64,000 nucleotides of DNA from an uncultured Marinobacter sp. (lineage in GTDB: Bacteria > Pseudomonadota > Gammaproteobacteria > Pseudomonadales > Oleiphilaceae), in contig NZ_CAMYMK010000009.1 in the NCBI RefSeq assembly GCF_947259545.1, positions 124,001 to 188,000 of the forward strand, in the 5' to 3' direction. The notes under the pieces were generated by a model that was not told the origin of the DNA, ran no database searches, and was given only the letters and a program-made list of their open reading frames with translations. The position numbers and the translations under genes are program-made. Below are positions 38,671 through 48,237 of this stretch, one piece after another. How positions within the stretch are numbered: position 1 is the stretch's first letter; each line of letters begins with the position of its first letter.

Positions 38671-39855
38671 ATGAGGAATCCCAGGAACCGGTATACACCG
38701 CTGCGGCGAACAGTAGGTATCGTGGTGATATACCTGTGTGTGGGATGGCTATGGATCACGTTTTCAGACGCCGTTGCCGAGGCCTGGTTTACCGACATCC
38801 GGATGCTGAGCCTTGTTCAGACCTGGAAAGGACTGATCTTTGTGCTGGTCACGGGTGCGGTGTTGTTTGTGGTTTTGCTGATGCAGTTCCGAAAAGACTG
38901 CAATCTGATCAAACTGCAACACGATCAGCGTGAGGCGTTACGCAAGCGGGAAAGACAGTTGGCGGTATTGATGGGGAACCTGCCCGGTATGGCCTATCGC
39001 TGTCGGCTGGACGAGCACTGGACCATGCTCTTTGTTTCCGAAGGCTGTCAGGAACTGACCGGCTATGCTCCCGACGAACTGGTGGACAACCGGGTCATCA
39101 GCTACGGGAGTCTGATTGGTGCTGAATCCAGTGATGTGGTGAATCGTGAAGTGGGAGCCGCAGTGGCGAAGGACGAATCTTTTTCCATTGAATATTCGCT
39201 GACGCGCAAGGATGGCCAGACAATCTGGGTCTGGGAACGTGGCCGGGGCGTCGATGAAGATGGCGAGTTGGTGCTTGAGGGTATTGTGCTCGATATCTCC
39301 GATCGCAAGGCCCTCGAAGAGGAGCTCTCGGAACTGGCAACCCGCGATCCCCTGACCGGGTTGAATAACCGTCGCGAAATGACGCATTTGCTGGACGAGG
39401 AGGTTGCCCGTGCCACTCGTTATAACCGGGAGCTGGCTCTGCTATGGATTGATTTCGACCACTTCAAGGATATCAACGACAGTTTTGGTCATGCGGCCGG
39501 CGACGCCGTACTGAAAAATGTCAGCCACCTTCTGCTTGACGGTATCCGTACGGTGGATTCTCTGGGGCGTTTCGGTGGTGAGGAATTTGTGATCCTGTTG
39601 CCGGAAATGGGCATTGACGATGCCCAGGAGGCCGCAGAGCGTCTGCGTGAAACGATCAGTAAGATCCCGATACCTCTGGATACCGGTGAAACGGTTTCGC
39701 TAACCATCAGTATTGGTGTTTCGGTGTTTCCGTGGCATGGCAGGAGCCCGGACGCGTTATGTGCGGCTGCTGACAAAGCGATGTATCGGGCCAAGCAATC
39801 CGGCCGTAACTGCGTGGGTATGGCATCTGAACCTGTTGAGGCCCATAATTCCTGA
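38671..39855 (+). CDS. membrane-bound diguanylate cyclase with PAS domain
   Basis: 394 aa from ATG 38671 (AGGACAG upstream); a GTG at 38620 would add 17 aa. Two N-terminal membrane helices (about 12-32 and 50-72), a PAS domain (about 90-215) and a GGDEF domain with the active signature RFGGEEF. The DPLTGLNNRREM start of the catalytic domain is canonical. It should make c-di-GMP at the inner membrane. It is divergent from the LOV-GGDEF-EAL gene across about 210 bp, so the two may be controlled together. Confidence 0.92.
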   Translation: MRNPRNRYTPLRRTVGIVVIYLCVGWLWITFSDAVAEAWFTDIRMLSLVQTWKGLIFVLVTGAVLFVVLLMQFRKDCNLIKLQHDQREALRKRERQLAVLMGNLPGMAYRCRLDEHWTMLFVSEGCQELTGYAPDELVDNRVISYGSLIGAESSDVVNREVGAAVAKDESFSIEYSLTRKDGQTIWVWERGRGVDEDGELVLEGIVLDISDRKALEEELSELATRDPLTGLNNRREMTHLLDEEVARATRYNRELALLWIDFDHFKDINDSFGHAAGDAVLKNVSHLLLDGIRTVDSLGRFGGEEFVILLPEMGIDDAQEAAERLRETISKIPIPLDTGETVSLTISIGVSVFPWHGRSPDALCAAADKAMYRAKQSGRNCVGMASEPVEAHNS

Positions 39856-39966
39856 CAGCCGCCGTTGGAAAGACTGACATTCTTGCCACCGCCCTTCGGC
39901 CAATGTTCCGGCATTGATCAGCGTTGATCATTAAATCAAAACAGCAATCTGAACCAAGGCGCACTG

Positions 39967-41253
39967 ATGAATCGAATTGCCCGTCGAGCACTGCATACCT
40001 GCCAGGTACCCAAGGACCTTTCCGCGATCACCTACACCGATGCAAACGGGGAAAACCCGGATGCGGCCGGCGTGGACCCCCAACTGGTAGAAGACATCTG
40101 GCAGAGCGCGGAGCGACTGTACCGTACCGGTGTTCACCCCGGTCTCCAGTTATCGGTGCGCCACCGGGGTGAGCAGATTTTGCATCGTGCCATCGGGCAC
40201 GCGTCCGGCAACGGTCCCCACGATCCGGCCAGTGCCGTCCGGGTACCCATGACCACGGATACGCCCATCTGCTATTTCTCGGCCTCGAAAGCAGTGACGG
40301 CGCTGCTGATGCATATACTTTCGGAGCAGGGGCTGGTGAACCTGATGGACCCGGTCTCCTATTATTGCCCCGAGTTTGCCGCCAATGGTAAGCGAACCAT
40401 TACCGTGCACCAGATCCTCTCCCATCGCGGCGGGATACCCGCCATTCCCAGGGAAACCCCCATTGATGCACTGTGGGACCGGGACGAAATCTGGAAGATT
40501 CTATGCGCTGCCAAGCCGGTGGAAGTCGACGGTTCCAAAGTGGCTTATCACGCCATTACCGGCGGTTTTGTGTTGCAGCGGGTTCTGGAAAAGGTAACCG
40601 GAGACACGATTGAGAATTTCCTGGATCGCCACTTGCGCCAACCCATGGGCATGCGCTGGTTCACCTACGGAATTGCAGCGGACAAGGTCCACGATCTGGC
40701 CACCAATTATGCCACCGGCCCGACGCCGAGGTTTCCGGTGTCCTGGATTGTGAGCCGGGCTCTGGGCGGTGACATTCAGACCGTTGAGCAAGCGGTCAAT
40801 GATCCCCGCTTCCAGGAGGCGGTGATTCCTGCGGGGAATCTCTGTGGCACCGCCGAGGAAATGGGGCGTTTCTTCCAGATGATGTTGAACGGCGGCGTGT
40901 GGAACGGCAAGCGCATTTGCAGCGAGATGACCATTCGCCGTTCCATCCAGCAGTTCGGCTCCCTGCAGATTGATCGCACCATGATGATTCCCATGCGCTT
41001 CAGTGCCGGTATGATGCTGGGGGGAAATCCGTTTGGATTGTGGGGGCAGCAGAGCCGCTATGCGTTTGGTCATATTGGTCTGATCAACAAGCTGTGCTGG
41101 GCCGATGCGGGCCGGGATATTTCTGTCAGCCTGCTGAACACCGGCATCCCCATTGTCGGCCACCACCTGCCCGCGCTGGCGAAATTTGTCTATACCGTGT
41201 GTGATCGTTTCCCGCTGATTCCTGAAGGCCAGAGGCCGCTGATCGCGGCCTGA
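39967..41253 (+). CDS. serine hydrolase, class C beta-lactamase/esterase family
   Basis: 428 aa, no signal peptide. SxxK motif with S105 and K108 (FSASKAVT), the tyrosine of the second motif in VAYHAITGG, and the late GHIG (HxG-type third motif) in YAFGHIG. The layout is that of EstB-type esterases and penicillin-binding-protein-like hydrolases rather than secreted beta-lactamases. Ribosome site weak. It stands alone between the diguanylate cyclase and a convergent small gene. Confidence 0.85.
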   Translation: MNRIARRALHTCQVPKDLSAITYTDANGENPDAAGVDPQLVEDIWQSAERLYRTGVHPGLQLSVRHRGEQILHRAIGHASGNGPHDPASAVRVPMTTDTPICYFSASKAVTALLMHILSEQGLVNLMDPVSYYCPEFAANGKRTITVHQILSHRGGIPAIPRETPIDALWDRDEIWKILCAAKPVEVDGSKVAYHAITGGFVLQRVLEKVTGDTIENFLDRHLRQPMGMRWFTYGIAADKVHDLATNYATGPTPRFPVSWIVSRALGGDIQTVEQAVNDPRFQEAVIPAGNLCGTAEEMGRFFQMMLNGGVWNGKRICSEMTIRRSIQQFGSLQIDRTMMIPMRFSAGMMLGGNPFGLWGQQSRYAFGHIGLINKLCWADAGRDISVSLLNTGIPIVGHHLPALAKFVYTVCDRFPLIPEGQRPLIAA

Positions 41254-41259
41254 AGCAGG

Positions 41260-41604
41260 TCAGAGCGTCTGTAACTGCTCCTCCAGTATGCCCAGCACTG
41301 ATGACAGGATGTCGCGGAAATCCGTCAGTGTCTGGGTTCGCTGGATTACGTCTTCGCGGTATTCATCCAGTCGCTCAAGCTTGGGTACCACCCGGCGTAT
41401 GCCTTCGGTGATGACTTCGTACGGATAGTGATGATCCATAACGCTGAGCTTGTTTATCTCCGCCACTTCCTGACTGAAGATGCTGATGATGTCGTACAGC
41501 ATGTCCTTGTGTTGAATGTTGCTGGCTTCCCAGTACGCGTCGTCCAGAAGCTCAAGTAACGAGAGGTATTCCCTCAGGGTGTCGGCAACGGAAGTCTGGC
41601 TCAT
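41260..41604 (-). CDS. conserved hypothetical alpha-helical protein
   Basis: 114 aa, acidic, predicted almost fully helical with heptad-like leucines (LREYLSLLELLDDAYW, then LERLDEYREDVIQRTQTL). No membrane segment or signal peptide. No family recognised. It faces the serine hydrolase gene end to end, 6 bp apart, and has the usual base composition of its neighbours. Confidence 0.6.
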   Translation of the reverse strand: MSQTSVADTLREYLSLLELLDDAYWEASNIQHKDMLYDIISIFSQEVAEINKLSVMDHHYPYEVITEGIRRVVPKLERLDEYREDVIQRTQTLTDFRDILSSVLGILEEQLQTL

Positions 41605-41729
41605 GGATGGCGTCCGTCCGGTTAGTGAGTTGCTTGATCGTCCCCGAAACTATAGCAGGAGAATGCTTGTCTGTTTCACAGGAACGTCATCATCTGCCCA
41701 GAGGAAATATGAAACTAAATTCATTGTTA

Positions 41730-41758
41730 TTGAGTTCTGTCTGACAGTTGTGCAAAAT
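41730..41758 (+). promoter_or_regulatory. possible sigma-70 promoter
   Basis: TTGAGT (41730-41735), 17-bp spacer, CAAAAT (41753-41758), in an AT-rich gap, 46 bp before the start codon of the small gene at 41805. Confidence 0.35.
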
Positions 41759-41804
41759 TCTGGTGTGCGTTACGGAAAACCACCACTCAATGGAAGAGAT
41801 GTTG

Positions 41805-42059
41805 ATGGACAACAACCTTCACTCTCCGCCCGGCCCGGATGAAAAGCGTGTGGTCAAACTGGACCACCATGACAGCGTCCGCTCCCATGTGCGGGAACAA
41901 GTCAGTTCCGAGGTGCAGCGCCTGGAACATCGTATCGAAATGCTTCGTCTTGTCAGGGCGCCCCATGCGGCGATCATGATTTCCGCTTATCAACGGATGC
42001 TGGACCGCAAGAAGGGCTTCCTGAAGAACTGGGGGCTGCGGGACGGCGGTCTTTACTGA
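41805..42059 (+). CDS. small hypothetical protein
   Basis: 84 aa from ATG 41805, which has GGAAGAG 8 nt upstream; an ATG at 41790 and a GTG at 41748 are less likely starts. Charged and helical (VREQVSSEVQRLEHRIEML, a short coiled coil, about 28-48) with a basic tail ending KNWGLRDGGLY. No family recognised. The last 7 bp overlap the end of the convergent lipoprotein gene. Confidence 0.5.
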   Translation: MDNNLHSPPGPDEKRVVKLDHHDSVRSHVREQVSSEVQRLEHRIEMLRLVRAPHAAIMISAYQRMLDRKKGFLKNWGLRDGGLY

Positions 42060-43054
42060 CGGCGTGCGATGGCGATGCTGTTATAGCTGCTGGCTTCCTC
42101 ACCATTTTGTTGATTGCCACAGTGGGCGGGATTAGCCGTGCGTTCGCCGTTGTCATCCAGTGTTGGTGGCTCGTCCTTTGATGTGAATACCTGAACCCGC
42201 TGAGTGTTGTAGTTCAATACCACCCGGATGCAGTCGGGTGTCTCGCCGTTGATGACAATGCCGCTGGCGTGGGTCAGTGTCAGCGTGTCCCGTTGGGTAC
42301 CAATGAATTCCTGCAGTAACTCCACATTGCCACGGGTACGGCCGGTCAGGCTGGCAGCGGCGAATTCCGGCTGGTTGAATCCGGTCGTTCCGAAGGAGCT
42401 TGCGTCGTAGCGACCGCTCCAGGACGCGCTGGCCAACTCCGCCGGGTTGTCCTCACTCTCGGCGGGTTGCCTGGCGACATACTGTGTGGCCCGGAAAATC
42501 TTGCCCAGGTTGGGGGTGCTGGTCCAGTCCAGCATGGGGTAGATCCAGGTGCGGTCCGCAGCGGGCGCGCTGTTGTCACTGTCACTCTCGGTGAAACGGA
42601 TCAGTGCCTCATTGGCCGGCGTGTTGTAGCTCGCGGCTTCGCCCCGGTTGGCACTATCCCGCATGAGCTGGCGGCCTTCATTGAAGTTGTCGACCATCCC
42701 GGAGCGAATCACTTCGTTGATCAGGTCCAGAGGATTCCGCACGCTGGTATAGTCGGTGCCATCTTCGGTCGGGGTAGCGCCAAGGAACGGATTCAGGTGC
42801 TCACGCAGCGCCTGCGCAATCCCGCCATCATCGCCGTCGGTGGCGGCCTGGATGCCACGGTAGAAATCCCGGAATATGGTGTATTGCAGAACCGGCTCCA
42901 GTCCCTTGGCATCGCTGAGTCGAAAGGTCGTCAGAGGCAGGTCTACGTCCGTGGCCGGATTCAGGTAACCGTCGCTACTGGAACTGTCAGGACCACACCC
43001 CGACAAACCCAGCGTTATCAAGGCCGTCACGGCGAAAAAGCAGGTTTGTCTCAT
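42053..43054 (-). CDS. hypothetical lipoprotein
   Basis: 333 aa from ATG 43054 (31 codons inside the longest open frame). Signal peptide with lipobox LSGC, so lipid-anchored. The mature part is acidic and rich in polar residues; nothing catalytic can be recognised, though RTWIYPMLDWTSTPNLGKIFRATQ-like and GIVINGETPDCIRVVLNYN segments look like a folded domain; four cysteines remain after the lipobox one at most. It is divergent from the large histidine kinase gene across 134 bp. Confidence 0.65.
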   Translation of the reverse strand: MRQTCFFAVTALITLGLSGCGPDSSSSDGYLNPATDVDLPLTTFRLSDAKGLEPVLQYTIFRDFYRGIQAATDGDDGGIAQALREHLNPFLGATPTEDGTDYTSVRNPLDLINEVIRSGMVDNFNEGRQLMRDSANRGEAASYNTPANEALIRFTESDSDNSAPAADRTWIYPMLDWTSTPNLGKIFRATQYVARQPAESEDNPAELASASWSGRYDASSFGTTGFNQPEFAAASLTGRTRGNVELLQEFIGTQRDTLTLTHASGIVINGETPDCIRVVLNYNTQRVQVFTSKDEPPTLDDNGERTANPAHCGNQQNGEEASSYNSIAIARRQ

Positions 43055-43188
43055 TTCTGGTCGCCCCAAGGTGCGAAGAGCGTGATTACACGCTAAAGTG
43101 ACTGTCTGCGAAGCGGGAATGCCCTGCTCCGGCCTGACTGCTGACAATAAACCATAAATCAGGTAGCTACCCTCGCGGAGATCACATT

Positions 43189-46100
43189 TTGCAGCAACGG
43201 CAACACCTGATCCGTCGTTTGATTACAGTGATCACTGTCCTGCTGGCGCTGTGTTTCTCCTCCATTGCCACCGCCAATGAACAGTGCCAGGACGGTGACA
43301 TTGTACTCTCCAGTGACACCACCAACGTGCGGGACCTGGGAAACTGTGTCTGGTTTCTGGAAGACCCGGATCACACACTCAGCTTCAATGATATTGTCGA
43401 TGAAGCCGCGCACCCCTTTACCCGCCACGAAGGTGGCGTGCTTAATTTTGGCTACACAGAGTCCGCTTACTGGACCAGGTTTGACCTGCGTGCAAGAGCG
43501 GGTGCTGCTGATTCGGACTGGATTCTGGAGTTGGCCTTACCCCTGGTGGATGAGGTGGTGCTGTACGTTGTGCAGGACGGTAAAGTCGTGCAACAGCGCC
43601 GTGCCGGCTATGAAGGGGACTGGTCCACCCGCGACCTGGCAGTCCCCAACCCGACGTTCAGGCTGTCGCTGGAGGCTGGTGTCCCTACCCGGATCTACCT
43701 GCGCATCACCAATACCAATACGTTCCGCTTACCCATTTCACTCTGGCACCCGGACAGCTACATCGAGAAGGTCTCAGTGGAGGAGGTGGTGCGGGGTATC
43801 CTGCTTGGCAGTATTCTCGCCATCCTGGCCTACAATCTGTTCGTTGCCGTGTCGGTCCGCGAGCGGACCAACATCTATTACGTTCTCTATCTGATCTCGG
43901 CCACGGTATTTATCGCCACCGAGCAGGTTCATGGCACTCAACTGTTTGACGAGCGACCGGCGTTCCTGAATAAGGAGTACCTGCATTACCTGATTATGAT
44001 GACCTGGTTCTGGGGCCTGTTGATGGCGCGGTCGCTGCTGGAAACCCGGGAGCGTTCGCCGGACCTGGATCAGGTGATACGGCTTTGCCTGTGTTCGGTT
44101 GTTGTCACGTTTGTCCTGTCGCTGTTCCTGCCCTACCACGTTGCCATGGAATGGACCGTGCTGGCATCCATCGTGCTCAGTATCCTGATGATCCTGATCA
44201 GTTACCTGTCCTGGCGTTACTACAACCCGGCCGCCCGTTCCTATTTTTTCGCCTGGACCGCTGCGTTGCTGGGTATCGGTATCTATGCTTCGACAGTGGT
44301 GGGCCATCTGCCAGTGAATATGTTTACGTTGTATGCCCCGCAAATAGGTCTGACGGCTCAGATTATCCTGTTCTCATTTGCGTTGGCGGATCGTATCAAA
44401 CAGGTTCAGGGGGAGGCGCTGAGCTGGAGTGAGCGGGCGCTGTCAAACCTGCGTCGCTACCAGTCTCTGTTCGATAACGCGATAGAAGGCGTGTTCCAGA
44501 TGTCGCTGGATCGGCGATTCGTCACCGCGAATCCGGCGATGGCGACACTGATGGGCTACAACAGCAGTCGTGAACTGCTTGATGATAATCCGGACGTGCT
44601 GGATACCTGTTTCGCGGACGCCCGGGTACGCAGACGTGTGGTGGAGCAACTGGAAGCCCGGGGAACGGTGAAGGGCATCGAGGCGCGGTATTACACCCGC
44701 GAAGGCAGCGAGCGCTGGGCCACAATCTCCCTGCACACGGTTTACGATAACGATGGTGTGCCGGCGCACCTGGAAGGCACCTGCATTGATGCCACCGAAC
44801 GCCATCAACGTCAGCGCATCGAACGTGAGCGGGAGCAGGAACGGCTGGAAAAAGAGTTGGCCCGCAACTCTGCGGAGGCCAAGAGTCAGTTCCTTGCCAA
44901 TATGAGCCATGAGATCCGCACGCCGCTGGCGGCGATCATTGGTTATGGCGAAACCCTGCTCGACACGGATCTGCCCGACCGGGAAAAGCGCAAGAGTGCC
45001 GAAACCGTAGTGCGTAGCGGCCGACACCTGCTTGATCTGGTGAACGATATTCTTGACCACTCGAAGATAGATGCCAACAAGCTGGATGTGGATATCGTAT
45101 CCGTCAACCTGCCGGAGCTGCTGGAGGAGATTCGCGCTTTTTTCGAGCCCCGCGCCCGGGAAAAGGGGTTGGATTTCCGGATTACCTGTGAGTTCCCGCT
45201 GCCGGAAACCATTCGTACCGATCCCACGAGGTTTCGCCAGATCATTATCAACTTGTGCGGAAATGCGCTGAAATTCACGGAAAAAGGCACAATTTCCCTG
45301 ATTATCCGATGCGATCAGCAGCGTGAGCGGCTGATCGCCCGGGTGGTGGACTCGGGCATTGGTATGAAGGCCGAGCAGCTGGACCGTTTGTTTGACCCCT
45401 TTGCCCAGGGCAGCGCCGCGATTACACGTCAGTATGGCGGTACCGGCCTGGGGTTGAGTATCTCACGCCGGTTGGCGGAGCTGCTCGGGGGCGACATCAC
45501 GGTCAGCAGTACCTACGGCGAGGGTAGTCAGTTTGAAGTCTCAATTGCCACCGGAAACCTGGATGATACCCACTTCCTGCGTGCGGCCTCGGAACTCGGC
45601 GAGCGGCGGCGGAGCCTGGCCAGGGTTGAGGCGCCACGGTTGGTCGGACGCATTCTGTGCGCGGAAGACAACGACGTCAATCGCCAGCTGGTATCCCTGC
45701 TGGTCAGGCGCACCGGAGCTGATATCGTGCACGTCAGTAACGGCGCGGAAGCACTGGAAACGGCAATCCGGGATCCTTTTGACGTTATTCTCATGGATAT
45801 CCAGATGCCCGTGATGAATGGGCGTGACGCGACTGCGGCTTTGCGGGAAGCCGGGATCAACACCCCGGTTATTGCGCTGACTGCGAATGTCATGGCGGAA
45901 GACATCGCGGACTATCTGGCCGCCGGCTGTAACGAACACCTCGCCAAACCGATTGACAAGCAACGCTTCTACGAGGTTCTGGCACGTTACCTGAAAGAGC
46001 AGCCCGGGCAATATCGGGGTAAGGTGCTGGTCGCCGAGGATAATGACGACAACCGTCGGCTGGTCGAGCGTATGCTGCGCCGTCTGGGGCTGGAGGTCAT

Positions 46101-46698
46101 TACCGTCACCTGTGGTGACGAGGCGGTGCGCGTGGCCCTGTCGGAGTCCGTCCGACTGGTGCTTATGGATCGGTACATGCCGGGAATGGATGGGGTGGCC
46201 GCCACCCGGTTGTTGCGGCAAACCGGGTTTCGGCGACCGATTATTGCGTTTACCGCGGGTGACCAGCAGGAGATTGAGGCGCTGCAGGGCGCCGGTTGTG
46301 GTGGCGTCCTGCACAAACCCATCGACATGGAGCATTTGCTGGCGTTGCTGGATCGGACCCTCGGGGGGCGTGGAGAAGAAGATGAAAATTCTCCGCAAAC
46401 CGGCGAAGATAGTGACATAGACGAACTGGTGGTGCAGTTCCTGTCCGGGCTGGTGGAGCGCCAGCAGCGGATGGCTGCAGCCCTGACAAAGATGGACGCC
46501 GGCAGCCTCAAGGTGGAAGCTCACCAGATAAAGGGCACGGCGGGAGCGATGGGCTACCCGAGGATGACGACCCAGGCAGGGGTTCTCGAGGCCTGCCTGA
46601 ACGGCACTGAGCCGGACTGGCACCGTATACGCAGCGAGCTGGCAAGACTCGATGAGATGATTGCACAGGCTCTGGCGGACCGGAAAGTGCGAACATGA
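43189..46698 (+). CDS. hybrid histidine kinase: 7TMR-DISM sensor, PAS, HisKA, HATPase, two receivers, Hpt
   Basis: 1169 aa from a TTG at 43189 (GGAG 8 nt upstream). Signal peptide, periplasmic 7TMR-DISMED2 domain (about 45-180), seven-helix 7TM region (about 195-405), PAS (about 425-545), HisKA with H574 (MSHEIRTP), HATPase (about 680-800), receiver 1 with D870, receiver 2 with D994, and a C-terminal Hpt domain with H1112 (AHQIKGTAGAMG). All phospho-sites are present, so a full four-step relay can be drawn. The sensor type is known for carbohydrate-like or diverse small ligands. Followed by a membrane protein and a lone receiver protein, its likely partner. Confidence 0.93.
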   Translation: MQQRQHLIRRLITVITVLLALCFSSIATANEQCQDGDIVLSSDTTNVRDLGNCVWFLEDPDHTLSFNDIVDEAAHPFTRHEGGVLNFGYTESAYWTRFDLRARAGAADSDWILELALPLVDEVVLYVVQDGKVVQQRRAGYEGDWSTRDLAVPNPTFRLSLEAGVPTRIYLRITNTNTFRLPISLWHPDSYIEKVSVEEVVRGILLGSILAILAYNLFVAVSVRERTNIYYVLYLISATVFIATEQVHGTQLFDERPAFLNKEYLHYLIMMTWFWGLLMARSLLETRERSPDLDQVIRLCLCSVVVTFVLSLFLPYHVAMEWTVLASIVLSILMILISYLSWRYYNPAARSYFFAWTAALLGIGIYASTVVGHLPVNMFTLYAPQIGLTAQIILFSFALADRIKQVQGEALSWSERALSNLRRYQSLFDNAIEGVFQMSLDRRFVTANPAMATLMGYNSSRELLDDNPDVLDTCFADARVRRRVVEQLEARGTVKGIEARYYTREGSERWATISLHTVYDNDGVPAHLEGTCIDATERHQRQRIEREREQERLEKELARNSAEAKSQFLANMSHEIRTPLAAIIGYGETLLDTDLPDREKRKSAETVVRSGRHLLDLVNDILDHSKIDANKLDVDIVSVNLPELLEEIRAFFEPRAREKGLDFRITCEFPLPETIRTDPTRFRQIIINLCGNALKFTEKGTISLIIRCDQQRERLIARVVDSGIGMKAEQLDRLFDPFAQGSAAITRQYGGTGLGLSISRRLAELLGGDITVSSTYGEGSQFEVSIATGNLDDTHFLRAASELGERRRSLARVEAPRLVGRILCAEDNDVNRQLVSLLVRRTGADIVHVSNGAEALETAIRDPFDVILMDIQMPVMNGRDATAALREAGINTPVIALTANVMAEDIADYLAAGCNEHLAKPIDKQRFYEVLARYLKEQPGQYRGKVLVAEDNDDNRRLVERMLRRLGLEVITVTCGDEAVRVALSESVRLVLMDRYMPGMDGVAATRLLRQTGFRRPIIAFTAGDQQEIEALQGAGCGGVLHKPIDMEHLLALLDRTLGGRGEEDENSPQTGEDSDIDELVVQFLSGLVERQQRMAAALTKMDAGSLKVEAHQIKGTAGAMGYPRMTTQAGVLEACLNGTEPDWHRIRSELARLDEMIAQALADRKVRT

Positions 46699-46735
46699 TA
46701 GCGATTGGGCAAGATTCACCAAAACGGGAAACCGG

Positions 46736-47284
46736 ATGATGAGTGACACTCAACAACGAAACGAACAACACTCCCTGAGCATGATGTACGGGACCTATGC
46801 GGATATCCTGTTTGTCCTGTTTCCGTTCCTGGTGATCACCATGCAGCGGCTGTGGGATGGTAATCTGGCAGAGATTCTGATGCGTCCGGATCTGAGCATT
46901 GCGGCTGCGATCCTGGCGGGACTGGCGATCGGGAAATTTGTTCTGGGTCTGGTCAGTAACCGGGATCTCGGGCGCTTCAAGGAGCGCATCGTGTTTTTCA
47001 TTGCGTTGACCCTGTTTGTGGTGCTCGGCCCTGCAATAATCCTGATGCTGAGTATTGTCGGTGATAGTGAAGTACCGGAATTCGTTGCCTTTGTGCAGCC
47101 GGTCCTGTTGATCATCGCGATTTCCCTGTATACCACCGCCATCAGTATCAGCAACATCCTGACCCGGGAGGAACCCGGTAACACTGAGGCGGGCGGAGCC
47201 GGTGGCCTTAATGATACGGCTACCGCTTCGGCCAGCCATGAACCATTGGCTATTCCGCGCCGTTCTGGCAGTGATACGGTCTGA
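46736..47284 (+). CDS. four-helix membrane protein of unknown function
   Basis: 182 aa from ATG 46736 (another ATG follows at once). About four hydrophobic helices (roughly 15-35, 47-70, 78-103, 115-137) and a polar, probably disordered C-terminal tail rich in G, A, T and S. It lies 37 bp after the hybrid kinase and 30 bp before the response regulator, in the same direction, so it may modulate this signalling system. No family recognised. Confidence 0.6.
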   Translation: MMSDTQQRNEQHSLSMMYGTYADILFVLFPFLVITMQRLWDGNLAEILMRPDLSIAAAILAGLAIGKFVLGLVSNRDLGRFKERIVFFIALTLFVVLGPAIILMLSIVGDSEVPEFVAFVQPVLLIIAISLYTTAISISNILTREEPGNTEAGGAGGLNDTATASASHEPLAIPRRSGSDTV

Positions 47285-47314
47285 ATCGCCTCCGGGAAGC
47301 TAAGGAGAATATCG

Positions 47315-47728
47315 ATGAATGAGCTCAGAGTGTTGGTGGTTGAAGACGAACCGGTCATGCGCGAACGGTTGGTGCAGATGCTGTTCAAGGCCGGTGCAAC
47401 GATGGTTGAACCTGCGTGGGATGTAGCGAGCGCGCGAGCGGCTTTCGCGGCTGTCGAGTTCCAGATCGTGCTGTTGGATCTGGGGTTGCCGGATGGCAAC
47501 GGTCATGACCTGATGAAGGAATTCAAGGCATTAAAGGAAAACCAGCATGTGGTTCTGGTGACGGCCGATGACTCCATCGACAGTATCCAGAAAGCCATCA
47601 GCGCTGGGGCCAACGGGTATGTGGTAAAGCCCTATTCTCAGGAAAAGATACACGATGTGGTGAACAACTATGCCATCGTTCACGGCGGTGACCTGGCAAT
47701 GATGCAGGGCCTGGGCCGTCAGCATTGA
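47315..47728 (+). CDS. single-domain response regulator
   Basis: 137 aa, one receiver domain: acidic pair VVEDEP near residue 10, phosphoacceptor aspartate in VLLDLGLPDGNG, the T/S position in LVTADD and lysine in YVVKPYS. No output domain, so it would act by protein contact or as a phosphate relay like CheY or Spo0F. TAAGGAG ribosome site. It follows the hybrid kinase (which has an Hpt domain able to donate phosphate) and the membrane protein, and is the obvious target. Confidence 0.9.
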   Translation: MNELRVLVVEDEPVMRERLVQMLFKAGATMVEPAWDVASARAAFAAVEFQIVLLDLGLPDGNGHDLMKEFKALKENQHVVLVTADDSIDSIQKAISAGANGYVVKPYSQEKIHDVVNNYAIVHGGDLAMMQGLGRQH

Positions 47729-47753
47729 TCGGCCCGGGCCCTGAGTCAGTGGA

Positions 47754-48026
47754 TCACGCCACCTGACGGGCAATCCAGGAGTTGTAGCGGGTTGCCAGTG
47801 CCCTCACGTATCGGGCTTCCGCGCCATCCAGGTTGCCAAGGACGCCATTGAAGATCCAGCCCCGCTCGTAAAGTCCAAGCACCCGCTGTTCGTCATCCAG
47901 ATTGACGCGTTGATTCAGTTTCTTGCAGATGGCATCCAGCAGCGGCAGCTTGTCGGGACGCTTGATCGCTCCCTGACGGGTGCCGGCTGGCTGGTTTGCT
48001 GCACGTGTTGTTGGATGTCTTCTCAT
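47754..48026 (-). CDS. conserved hypothetical basic protein
   Basis: 90 aa from ATG 48026, with AAGGAG upstream. A basic, probably flexible start (MRRHPTTRAANQPAGTRQGA) precedes a compact helical part (LLDAICKKLNQRVNLDDEQ, then YERGWIFNGVLGNLDG). No membrane segment. Family not recognised. A minus-strand terminator lies just before it, at 48055-48091, so it seems to have its own promoter in the few bases between or to depend on read-through. Confidence 0.55.
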   Translation of the reverse strand: MRRHPTTRAANQPAGTRQGAIKRPDKLPLLDAICKKLNQRVNLDDEQRVLGLYERGWIFNGVLGNLDGAEARYVRALATRYNSWIARQVA

Positions 48027-48054
48027 GATGTTCTCCTTGTCGTTTTGCGGCTGC

Positions 48055-48091
48055 AAAAACAAAAACCCCGGTGCCTTGGCGCAACCGGGGT
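48055..48091 (-). terminator. intrinsic terminator reading on the minus strand
   Basis: On the minus strand ACCCCGGT, a 12-nt loop region and ACCGGGGT (48065-48072 and 48084-48091), followed by TTTTTGTTTTT. It would end a transcript coming from 48100 upward, such as the short reading frame at 48148-48237. Confidence 0.7.
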
Positions 48092-48147
48092 CTGGCGGAG
48101 AGATTGGCCCGGTCGCTCGAAAGGCTCCCGGGACTGACCGAAAGCCT

Positions 48148-48237
48148 TTAGCTGTCTTTCACCATAGCGAGTACACACTGGCCGGCGTGGCAGCTCATGC
48201 CTGTGTAAGCAATGAAATGTCGGATGATATGTCGCAT
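48148..48237 (-). CDS. possible 29-residue cysteine-containing miniprotein
   Basis: Reading frame of 30 codons, MRHIIRHFIAYTGMSC and then HAGQCVLAMVKDS, with two cysteines and a GAGCGAG stretch upstream of the ATG. It is followed 57 bp later by a strong minus-strand terminator, which suggests a short transcription unit. Support is otherwise weak: the frame is short and could be open by chance. Confidence 0.3.
   Translation of the reverse strand: MRHIIRHFIAYTGMSCHAGQCVLAMVKDS

Noticed and set aside
45541..46749. 402-codon minus-strand frame over the kinase receivers
   Set aside because: Shadow frame; the plus strand encodes complete receiver and Hpt domains.
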